DNA of 27,541 nt, taken from positions 1 to 27,541 of the forward strand of contig CBFIEJ010000030.1 in assembly GCA_965661575.1 (NCBI GenBank), in the 5' to 3' direction. The notes below the pieces were generated by a model, which was not told the DNA's origin, searched no databases, and worked only from the letters and a program-made list of their open reading frames with translations. The position numbers were made by a program, and so were the translations under genes. This document shows positions 1 to 6,694 of this stretch, in pieces. This stretch comes from UA16 sp965661575 (GTDB lineage: Bacteria > Bacteroidota > Bacteroidia > Flavobacteriales_D > Sanyastnellaceae). Positions within the stretch are counted from its first letter, which is position 1. Every line of letters starts with the position of its first letter.

Positions 1-89
1 TAATGAGCAATCGATTCGGCATTTCTCTATTTTGCACAGATAACACCTCGGTCGTTCAAAGGTTGTCCTTCACACGCTAATTTCACCAG

Positions 90-935
90 ATGCGAATGTT
101 TATCTGGCTTTCCACGGCTATCTTCTTCGGATCATGTGGCAACAGCGTGACCCGAATAGATGGTAACGATGGAAATGACACATTGGTCATTGTAGCGTCT
201 CGGCTTTTCGAAAGCCGTACCTATCAAGATTTTCTTGAGCCTCTAGCGCATCCTGTTCCGATTAAATGGCACGATGCGTCGACCTTGACGAAAATTGAAT
301 TGAATAAGGCGTTGGCGCATGCTCACGGTGTTGTTTTAACCGGTGGCGCAGACATTCATCCGAGTCGTTATGATCGAGCAACTGATACCCTGCGATGTGG
401 TAGAATCGATTTGGAGCGTGATGCCTTGGAATCTTTTTTACTCGATGAAGTGGATCGAACGGGCCTTCCGTTTTTGGGTATCTGTCGTGGGATGCAATTC
501 ATGAATGTCCATGGTGGCGGCAGCTTACACCCGCACCTTCCCGATGTCTTGGGACACAATGGTCATCGGGGAGGGGCGCCAGGAAACACCTTGGACACCA
601 CTCACATGGTCAAAGCCTTGAAAGCGTGGTCTTCTGCTTCATGGGAACCGGGCGACTCATCTGTCGTTATCTCGCACCATCACCAAGGCATTGATCGATT
701 GGCAGAAGGGCTTGAGGCTTGGGCAAAAGCGCCAGATGGTCTCATTGAAGGAGTTGTCAGAAGGGATACCATGGGATATCCGTGTTACATTGGTGTTCAG
801 TGGCACCCTGAAAGATCAAAAAAGAGACAGCCGTTGGTGGAGTCAGTCGGTGCTTTTTTTGTTCGTAAAATGACGTCTCACCTGCAAGCTGAAGCGCATG
901 AAGGTGGGCAGGCAACAATCAATCAAGGCGATTGA
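90..935 (+). CDS. Class I glutamine amidotransferase-like protein (gamma-glutamyl-GABA hydrolase / PuuD, peptidase C26 type), possible lipoprotein
   Basis: The protein has 281 residues. The family hydrolyses gamma-glutamyl bonds, for example gamma-glutamyl-GABA in putrescine breakdown. The fold is recognised from LTGGADIHPSRY (residues 83-94), the nucleophile elbow GICRGMQ with Cys132, the SHHHQ segment (195-199) and QWHPE with catalytic His239 and Glu241. The catalytic set therefore looks intact. What is odd is the N-terminus: family members usually begin directly with the first beta strand, whereas here that strand (TLVIVASR) starts near residue 31. It is preceded by a hydrophobic leader ending in FFGSC (Cys16) and a short polar linker, which looks like a weak lipoprotein signal. 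If it works, the enzyme acts in the periplasm or on a membrane. The ATG at 90 was chosen because it includes this leader; the ATG at 96 is an alternative. The next gene follows after about 85 bases on the same strand. The family call is solid, but the substrate is unknown. Confidence 0.85.
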   Translation: MRMFIWLSTAIFFGSCGNSVTRIDGNDGNDTLVIVASRLFESRTYQDFLEPLAHPVPIKWHDASTLTKIELNKALAHAHGVVLTGGADIHPSRYDRATDTLRCGRIDLERDALESFLLDEVDRTGLPFLGICRGMQFMNVHGGGSLHPHLPDVLGHNGHRGGAPGNTLDTTHMVKALKAWSSASWEPGDSSVVISHHHQGIDRLAEGLEAWAKAPDGLIEGVVRRDTMGYPCYIGVQWHPERSKKRQPLVESVGAFFVRKMTSHLQAEAHEGGQATINQGD

Positions 936-1021
936 AGATGGTGCAATTGGTCAGATTTAACGTAAATTTCGACCGCTGATCTATCCTTATCCTGCAAGGA
1001 AGAAGCTTCAAAACAGTGGAA

Positions 1022-2425
1022 ATGGCCACCAACCAACTCAATGTGACGACCTCGTTGCTCTCTCTCGTCAAGGATCTCTCTTTCAGAGGCCCTGTTCCGT
1101 TGAGTTATGAATCACTCTGCGCTTGGGTCGAGTCACACGATTGGGGCAATATGGATTGGGAGTCGTTATTGCCCGCGATAGAGGATCCGACTGACTATGC
1201 CCGAAACATCCTTTGCTTGGAGCCATTTGAAGTGGTTTTGATTCAATGGCCTCCGGGTGTTGAGAGCGCCGTCCACCATCATGAAGGTTTTTGGGGTGCG
1301 GTGGTTTGTCTCAGCGGGGAGGTTGAAAATGTTGCCTACGAACTCGACGCGGAAGAGCTCCGTGTCAAAGAAATCATTCAGGCAACTTCGCGAGGTATTG
1401 TCGCCGAGCCCGACGGAACGTTGCACAAAATCAGAAACGCCAGCGACTCGGAAGCACTGGTTACCCTTCATTTTTACTCCCCGGCGCTAGCTGATCTCGA
1501 CGGTCTTGTCTTATATGACTTGCCGACTGGCAATCGTCTGACTTGCAATGCTCTCGCTCCAACGGCTTCTGTCGATTTAGATTCGAGTAATTACCGAATG
1601 GTTGAGTCCGACGCCTTTGAATACATCGCACCTGCAGATGCCTCGCATTTTCATTGCAACATCGTGCCGAAACCAACTCCGCAAGCCATTGAGCAAATGG
1701 TTTCGGACTATTATGCTGAACACGCCTCGGTTTATGATGCGCAAGACTTTCAGGTTTTGAAGCGGAACCGGTACACCTCTGCCATTGATCATCGAATTGT
1801 ACGTTGTCTGCATGGAATGCATGATGCTCAACCGGTTCAAAAAGTCATGCACTTTGCGTGTGGAACGGGACGACGGGCGGCTTCCATTCGTGAGTTGGCC
1901 TCATTGCGCTATGAGATTCATGGGGTTGATTTGTGCCAGGAGATGGCTGATCAGGCTCAGCAGCGAGGAGTTCATGTGGAGGTAGCTTCACTGATTGATA
2001 TTGAGCCTCGTCCGCATTGGAAAGGCTTTGATGTCATCACATTGTTGTATGCCTATGGCCATTTGCCAAGCCGCAAAATTCGAAAGCAAATTCTCAGAAC
2101 AGCTCATGGTATGCTTCGTTCCGGCGGTCAATTGATATTTGATGTCTTTGATGCCGCTGATCCCGGTGAATGGGGCCCTGATGCGATTCGTCAATTTGAT
2201 GAACAGCGACTCGAAGCTCAAGGGTATGAGGAGGGCGACGTGTTTTATAAGCGCAGCAAAGGTAAAGAGCTTGCCTTCATGCACTATTGCAATCGAAAGA
2301 CTTTGGAAGAGGTCATTCTGGGCGCAGGTTTTGAATCCGTTGAGATGACGACCATCGGTTATGATCAAAATTCAGGAGAGGAGGCGGAGACGGGTAAGCT
2401 CTTCGTAGTAGCGAAAAAGGCCTGA
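1022..2425 (+). CDS. Fusion of a cysteine-dioxygenase-like cupin and a class I SAM-dependent methyltransferase
   Basis: Residue numbers count from the GTG at 1016; the ATG at 1022 (residue 3) is preferred as start. Residues 25-160 match the cysteine/thiol dioxygenase cupin: YARNIL, QWPPGVESAVHHHEG with likely iron ligands His87 and His89, LSGEVE, then GTLHKIRN with the third ligand His137, and HFYSPAL with Tyr154. The position of the mammalian crosslink cysteine is Gly94, as in many bacterial thiol dioxygenases. Residues 225-469 form a Rossmann methyltransferase with a SAM loop (FACGTG, 280-285), an acidic residue after strand 2 (Asp305), and later strands (FDVITLLYAYGHL, GGQLIFDVFD). The cupin half should oxidise a thiol to a sulfinate using iron and O2; the methyltransferase half should methylate an unknown acceptor. 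Both domains look complete and no frame break is seen, so I read this as a true fusion. The physiological product is not predictable. Confidence 0.8.
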   Translation: MATNQLNVTTSLLSLVKDLSFRGPVPLSYESLCAWVESHDWGNMDWESLLPAIEDPTDYARNILCLEPFEVVLIQWPPGVESAVHHHEGFWGAVVCLSGEVENVAYELDAEELRVKEIIQATSRGIVAEPDGTLHKIRNASDSEALVTLHFYSPALADLDGLVLYDLPTGNRLTCNALAPTASVDLDSSNYRMVESDAFEYIAPADASHFHCNIVPKPTPQAIEQMVSDYYAEHASVYDAQDFQVLKRNRYTSAIDHRIVRCLHGMHDAQPVQKVMHFACGTGRRAASIRELASLRYEIHGVDLCQEMADQAQQRGVHVEVASLIDIEPRPHWKGFDVITLLYAYGHLPSRKIRKQILRTAHGMLRSGGQLIFDVFDAADPGEWGPDAIRQFDEQRLEAQGYEEGDVFYKRSKGKELAFMHYCNRKTLEEVILGAGFESVEMTTIGYDQNSGEEAETGKLFVVAKKA

Positions 2426-2432
2426 ATTGTGC

Positions 2433-2447
2433 GCGAACCTGGTTCGC
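2433..2447. repeat. Palindrome GCGAACC-T-GGTTCGC
   Basis: There are seven-base perfect arms around one central base, eight bases after the stop of the fusion gene. It could be an operator-like dyad or fold as a short hairpin (GCGAAC, loop CTG, GTTCGC). Only three T residues follow, so a classical intrinsic terminator is doubtful. Confidence 0.5.
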
Positions 2448-2478
2448 TTTGGTGCCAACGAGGACCATCGCCCAAAGT

Positions 2479-2496
2479 CGAAGTATCGAAACTTCG
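2479..2496. repeat. Inverted repeat CGAAGT-N6-ACTTCG
   Basis: Six-base perfect arms surround a six-base spacer (ATCGAA). It could form a small RNA hairpin or be a dyad operator. No T-tract follows on either strand. Confidence 0.4.
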
Positions 2497-2545
2497 TGTG
2501 CCTTGTTGAACGGGCATTGACCGCTGTATCCTTCTGTTTTTTCTG

Positions 2546-2557
2546 GAAGCGCGCTTC
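2546..2557. repeat. 12-base perfect palindrome GAAGCGCGCTTC
   Basis: This is a self-complementary 12-mer about 110 bases upstream of the small membrane protein's start. A run of six T lies just before it on the + strand (2537-2542). On neither strand is it followed by T residues, so it is not a standard terminator. Confidence 0.4.
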
Positions 2558-2668
2558 GCCTTTCATCCAAACTCGCTATCGAAAATAATCAGGTGACTGA
2601 CGTTGGCATCTTTTGCAAATCGTGAACAAATTTATTCGAAGAGGGTATTTATTTTTGAATTCTCAATC

Positions 2669-3013
2669 ATGCGTCAGAAAAAAAACGTATGCACCCCAAT
2701 CACCCTATCCGTTCATTGCATCCTAGCTGTGTTCGTTTTTGTTTGGGTCATCGCGCCACTGGTTCAATTTGAGCAATCGATCAGTGCAGAAGGAGCGAAA
2801 GCCGGGTGGATTTTTGATTTCACAGAGGATGAGCGCAGTGGCGAAAAAGAGACGGAAAAGGACAAGACAGACGACGAAGAAAAAACACGCGATCTAGCGC
2901 GACTTGAAAACAATCGTGTAGTGTGCTACACGACATCATCTGTCGTGCGATTGAAAGAGGCGTTGGATGATGAGCCTGCACTTGAAAGTTTAGGTCAACC
3001 GCCAAGATCGTAA
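2669..3013 (+). CDS. Small one-pass membrane protein with charged tail, unknown function
   Basis: From the ATG at 2669 the protein has 114 residues; an upstream in-frame TTG at 2603 would give 136. A short basic N-terminus (MRQKKN) is followed by one hydrophobic segment (roughly residues 9-32, ITLSVHCILAVFVFVWVIA), then a segment rich in Glu, Lys and Asp (about residues 50-75), and a tail containing VVCYTTSSVVRLKEAL. This suggests an inner-membrane anchor or uncleaved signal with a charged region outside, but no family is recognised. The ATG was preferred because it puts the positively charged residues directly before the membrane segment. The SulP permease follows with about 100 bases between the stop and its preferred start, so co-transcription is possible. 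A non-coding assignment cannot be excluded. Confidence 0.5.
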   Translation: MRQKKNVCTPITLSVHCILAVFVFVWVIAPLVQFEQSISAEGAKAGWIFDFTEDERSGEKETEKDKTDDEEKTRDLARLENNRVVCYTTSSVVRLKEALDDEPALESLGQPPRS

Positions 3014-3109
3014 AAGGAAACCTTTCACTGCGGCACGCGAGTGGCGCAAAATGTTGGTGTCATTTCTGGACGCCCTTTTTCCTTTGTTTCTTTTCTCAAT
3101 TTGTTTTTT

Positions 3110-4630
3110 ATGTTCCGTTCTATTTCACAAGATGCGCCGGCATCACTGGTTGTTTTTTTAGTTGCTCTACCGCTTTGCTTAGGAATCGCGCTAGCCTCTG
3201 GCGCACCTCCACTTTCAGGATTGATTGCAGGCATCATTGGTGGCTTGATTGTAGGCCTCATCAGCGGGTCTCAATTGGGAGTCAGTGGCCCGGCTGCAGG
3301 CTTGGCAGTTATTGTATTCAATGGCATTCAAGAAATGCCGTCGTTTGAAATTTTCTTGTTGGCCGTGTTCATTGGTGGATTTATTCAAATGGCTCTGGGA
3401 TTCATCAGAGCGGGAATCATTGGCCTTTATTTTCCTTCCTCCGTCATTCAAGGAATGCTAGCCGCCATTGGTATCATCATATTTCTCAAGCAAATTCCTC
3501 ACGCCGTTGGTTACGATTATGAACCAGAGGGGTCGCTTGAATTCGCTCAAGATGCGACACACAACACGTTCAGTGATCTCCTATTGATGCTGAATTTTAC
3601 GGAGCCGATGGCCATGTTGATTGCGGCGACGGGTTTATTTGCTTTGATTTTGTGGGAACGTCCTTTCATGAAAGCGATGGGATGGACGCGGTTTTTGCCA
3701 GGATCCTTGGTAGCTGTCATTGCAGGTGTATTGATTCATGCGCTCACACAGAATGGTGAATTTGCCCTCAGCTCGGAGCACTTGGTCCAAATTCCCTTGA
3801 TGACAAATGGATTGAGCGATATGATCACTACCCCGGACTTCAGTGGATGGATGCGGGGCGATGTCTGGTTGCTCGGAGCAACGATTGCGATTGTAGCATC
3901 TCTTGAAACTTTGCTCTGTGTGGAAGCGACGGACAAAATGGATCCGGAGAAGCGTGTCACGCCGACCAATCGAGAGCTTGTGGCCCAAGGGGTGGGGAAC
4001 ATGGCATCGGGTTTGTTTGGTGGACTACCTGTCACCCAAGTCATCGTTCGCAGCAGTGCCAATATCATCAGTGGTGGACGAACCAAACTCTCTGCGATTC
4101 TACACGGAGTTTTGTTGTTGGTCTCTGTTTTGGTCATCCCAAACTTGCTCAACCTGATTCCTCTTTCGAGCCTCGCTGCCATTCTTTTAGTGGTAGGGTA
4201 TAAGTTGGCCAAACCAGCACAATTCGTGTCCATCGCAAAAAGTGGAATGCGCAATTTTATCCCGTTCATTGTCACTGTCGCTGCCATCGTGTTTACCGAT
4301 TTATTGGTCGGAATTGCCATCGGTTTTGCTGTTGCCATGGTTCTGGTCGGTATTGACCACGTTCGAGCGGGTCAAAGGTTGCGTTTAAGGCCACAACTGA
4401 ACACTACAGTGGATTCGGACCAAAAGCACCAAACCCTGCATCTGGATAAAGTGGTACCCTTTCTGCACAAGGCGTCGATCCGCAGGCAACTCGAAGATGT
4501 GCCCGAGGACTACCGGCTCACTGTAGATGCGTCCACAGTAGAGCAGTTGGACACTGGTGTAAAGGATATTATCCAAGACTTTGTAGATCAGGATGGGGAC
4601 CAGATCAGGGAAAGGGTATTCAAGCGATAA
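3110..4630 (+). CDS. SulP family inorganic anion permease
   Basis: The protein has 506 residues from the ATG at 3110; a GTG at 3041 would add 23 residues that look like translated leader. SulP proteins move sulfate, bicarbonate or other anions across the inner membrane, often with Na+ or H+. The N-terminal hallmark DAPASLVVFLVALPLCLGIA is followed by SGLIAGIIGGLIVG and GSQLGVSGPAAGLAV, and the core continues through SLETLLCVEATDKMDPEKR, QGVGNMASGLFGGLPVTQVIVRS and PLSSLAAILLVVGYKL. About a dozen hydrophobic segments are visible. The cytoplasmic tail (last ~65 residues) resembles a short STAS domain (YRLTVDASTVEQLDTGVKDI). Bacteroidota SulP genes often lie beside a carbonic anhydrase gene, which would point to bicarbonate; none is seen here, so the anion is undetermined. 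Confidence 0.9.
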   Translation: MFRSISQDAPASLVVFLVALPLCLGIALASGAPPLSGLIAGIIGGLIVGLISGSQLGVSGPAAGLAVIVFNGIQEMPSFEIFLLAVFIGGFIQMALGFIRAGIIGLYFPSSVIQGMLAAIGIIIFLKQIPHAVGYDYEPEGSLEFAQDATHNTFSDLLLMLNFTEPMAMLIAATGLFALILWERPFMKAMGWTRFLPGSLVAVIAGVLIHALTQNGEFALSSEHLVQIPLMTNGLSDMITTPDFSGWMRGDVWLLGATIAIVASLETLLCVEATDKMDPEKRVTPTNRELVAQGVGNMASGLFGGLPVTQVIVRSSANIISGGRTKLSAILHGVLLLVSVLVIPNLLNLIPLSSLAAILLVVGYKLAKPAQFVSIAKSGMRNFIPFIVTVAAIVFTDLLVGIAIGFAVAMVLVGIDHVRAGQRLRLRPQLNTTVDSDQKHQTLHLDKVVPFLHKASIRRQLEDVPEDYRLTVDASTVEQLDTGVKDIIQDFVDQDGDQIRERVFKR

Positions 4631-4670
4631 GCGCGGTATTTGTCCCCAAGAATTCTAGTAAATTGCATCT

Positions 4671-5204
4671 ATGGAAGTCTTTGAAAATAGCAAGTTGTCG
4701 GCGGAGCACCTTCCTGAACTTGTGGCACAAGATTTCGAGCAACTCCCGAATCGTTATTTTCGTTTGCGCCTATGCACTTGGGCCATCGTATGCGGCGTGA
4801 GTTTTTGTCTCATGCTCGGAGGGTTGCTTTGGGCTGTTTTCAAAGAAGATATGCCCCTGACGAATATCCCCACGATTCTTTGGGGATTCAGTGCAGCTTG
4901 GTTTCTTTTTATGTGTTCGTGGGGCTTTTCAGAATTTCAGGGTTTTGATCTACGAGGTTATGCCGTCCGTGAAAGGGACCTGTCGTTTCGGTCGGGTTAC
5001 TTCTTCCATACATACACCACGGTCCCGTTCAATCGTCTTCAGCACAGTGAAATTTCTCAAGGTCCTTTGGCTCGTGCGATGAAATTATGCACCTTGAAGA
5101 TTTACACTGCAGGTAGCTCAGGTGCGAATCTTAGTATCGCTGGGATGGACCCGATTGATGCCCAGCGCATTCGTGACTACATCGATGAGCATGGAATCAA
5201 TTGA
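4671..5204 (+). CDS. YdbS-like membrane protein with one bacterial PH (bPH2) domain
   Basis: The protein has 177 residues. Two membrane segments lie at about residues 28-52 and 62-85, followed by a bPH2 domain (about residues 98-172) with the usual pattern: YAVRERDLSFRSGYFF, then VPFNRLQHSEISQGPLARAM, LKIYTAGSSGANLSI, and a final helix (DAQRIRDYI). This is the layout of the B. subtilis YdbS family (PF03703). The molecular role of the family is not well defined; membrane-stress and export-related roles have been suggested for relatives. The gene overlaps the start of the next, a YdbT-like gene, which is the standard arrangement and suggests the two products form a complex. The ATG at 4671 begins 40 bases after the SulP stop. 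Confidence 0.85.
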   Translation: MEVFENSKLSAEHLPELVAQDFEQLPNRYFRLRLCTWAIVCGVSFCLMLGGLLWAVFKEDMPLTNIPTILWGFSAAWFLFMCSWGFSEFQGFDLRGYAVRERDLSFRSGYFFHTYTTVPFNRLQHSEISQGPLARAMKLCTLKIYTAGSSGANLSIAGMDPIDAQRIRDYIDEHGIN

Positions 5205-6678
5205 AGAGTTGAAGAGTGCATTTGGTGAGCCAAGGCGTCAACATTTTCTGGGTACAATTCGGTATTTCACTCGGAACGTCAATCTGTTTGTGCGTTCTTT
5301 TTTTCCAATCTTGGCGGGATTGGCATTGTCAGACGAATTTCGGCGGTACATCGAAGTTGTTGCGATTGTGTTGCTGACTCTGATCGTTATTGCAGCAGTC
5401 ATCGAGTTTTGGCGTTTTCGTTTTCATGTTGATGGCCAATCGATCGTCATCCAAAAGGGATTGCTAGAACGTGAAGTCATCACCATTCCTTTCGAGCGTA
5501 TCCAAGCCCTTCACCTCGAACAAGCTCCTTGGCAGCGCTTCGTTGGCTTGACGGCTCTGAAAATCGATACGGCGGGTACGAGCGGTGCGGAGGTGGATTT
5601 GCAGGCCTTGAAGCTTTCTGAAGCTCATGCATTTCGGGATGGAATCATGGCTTTACGATCGAATTTGGCTCCTTCAATCGAGACTTCTGAAATGGAGCCG
5701 AAGCGGCTGGTTTCCCTGTCAACGCGGGCGTTGCTCAAAGTTGGCGTGACGCAAGATCATCTGCGCAACGGATTCATTGCGCTTGGTGCCATTGTGGCTC
5801 TTTATGAGCCGTTTGAGTCTTTGATTGATGCTTGGCTTTCCGCGTTGCCCAGGATAATATTGGGTATTTTGTCGTGGACATGGTTTTTGTTCATCCCTCT
5901 GGGAGTGTTCTTGTTTTTGATCTTATCATTTGTGGTTTCGAGCGCGGGTGCGATTTTTCGGTATTACAATCTCAAAGCGGAACTTCATGATCAAGAGATT
6001 AGCCTCAAAGCCGGTTTGCTGCGAAAATTTGAATATCGAATTCCGCTGAGTAAGATCCAGATATTGGAATGGAAGAGCAATTTATTGCGGCGCTCACTGC
6101 ACATCGAGACTCTTCGCGTTTTTCAGGCTTCCGCGCAGGAAAGTGACACTTCTGCCAAGGGCGTGGCGATGTCAATTCCTGGAATTTCGAGTGAGGCGTC
6201 GGACAATTTGGTTTCTGCAGTCTTTGAATTTAACGGAGACGATCAAACCCAAGAGCGTCTTCGACCGGCATCCTATTTGTACTACCGTTTTCTGGCATTT
6301 CGTCTCCTGTTTCTTGGTGCGGTGGTGATTGCGGTAAGCTCTGGAGTTGCATTGTTAGTGCTGATGGGGTGCGCGATCGTCTTGTCATTGATTACGGCAC
6401 GCAAGAAATTTGAACATTATTGGTTGTCAGTCACTCCGGATATTTGTCAAATGCACGAGGGGTGGCTGCGAAAGAAGCGAGTGATGTTTAGTTTCTTCAA
6501 ACTTCAACGAGTGGTTTTTCATCAAAATGCATTGATGAGAAGACGGGGGCTAGCGCATATCACTTTCGCCACGGCAGCCGGCAACAGAACGTTTAGGTTT
6601 CTCCCCGAAACAGACGCTAAACGGTTATACAATTGGTCACTCATGAAGATGGAGCGCGACACGCGCAAATGGATGTAG
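5185..6678 (+). CDS. YdbT-like membrane protein with three bPH2 domains
   Basis: The protein has 497 residues from the ATG at 5185, or 495 from the ATG at 5191. Both starts lie inside the end of the YdbS-like gene, overlapping it by 14-20 bases and so implying translational coupling. An earlier ATG at 5122 would overlap by 83 bases and add residues unlike the family. Three bPH2 units are visible. The first has IVIQKGLLEREVITIPFERI and LKIDTAGTSGAEV; the second has ISLKAGLLRKFEYRIPLSKI with a diverged end; the third, near the C-terminus, has HEGWLRKKRVMFSFFKLQRV and ends RDTRKWM. Paired hydrophobic helices separate them (for example IILGILSWTWFLFIPLGVFL). Length and order match B. subtilis YdbT (about 490 aa). 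The role is inferred only from the family. Confidence 0.85.
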   Translation: MSMESIEELKSAFGEPRRQHFLGTIRYFTRNVNLFVRSFFPILAGLALSDEFRRYIEVVAIVLLTLIVIAAVIEFWRFRFHVDGQSIVIQKGLLEREVITIPFERIQALHLEQAPWQRFVGLTALKIDTAGTSGAEVDLQALKLSEAHAFRDGIMALRSNLAPSIETSEMEPKRLVSLSTRALLKVGVTQDHLRNGFIALGAIVALYEPFESLIDAWLSALPRIILGILSWTWFLFIPLGVFLFLILSFVVSSAGAIFRYYNLKAELHDQEISLKAGLLRKFEYRIPLSKIQILEWKSNLLRRSLHIETLRVFQASAQESDTSAKGVAMSIPGISSEASDNLVSAVFEFNGDDQTQERLRPASYLYYRFLAFRLLFLGAVVIAVSSGVALLVLMGCAIVLSLITARKKFEHYWLSVTPDICQMHEGWLRKKRVMFSFFKLQRVVFHQNALMRRRGLAHITFATAAGNRTFRFLPETDAKRLYNWSLMKMERDTRKWM

Positions 6679-6694
6679 GCGGAGTGAATCCTCC

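Larger units (their letters stand above)
2426..2668. other. Gene-free gap with three palindromes
   Basis: This is the longest stretch in the window without a convincing gene. It lies between the stop of the dioxygenase-methyltransferase fusion and the preferred start of the small membrane protein. It holds three separate inverted repeats (2433-2447, 2479-2496, 2546-2557), listed individually. Short open frames on both strands here lack any recognisable protein features. A perfect TATTTTTG, matching the Bacteroidota -7 consensus TAnnTTTG, lies at 2650-2657, but no TTTG sits at a proper distance upstream, so it is only a weak promoter candidate for the next gene. Confidence 0.5.

Noticed and set aside
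1988..2368. A 126-codon minus-strand frame
   Set aside because: It is antisense to the methyltransferase half of the fusion, which has clear SAM-binding motifs.
2313..2570. Short minus-strand frames reaching into the 2426-2668 gap
   Set aside because: They overlap the end of the fusion gene, have no recognisable features, and contain the palindromes.
3736..4338. A 200-codon minus-strand frame within the SulP gene
   Set aside because: SulP hallmark motifs run continuously on the + strand here; the antisense frame shows no family features.
6679..6694. Bidirectional terminator between the convergent YdbT-like and helical-repeat genes
   Set aside because: Only a four-base GGAG/CTCC stem is visible, with no T-tract, so it is too weak to call.
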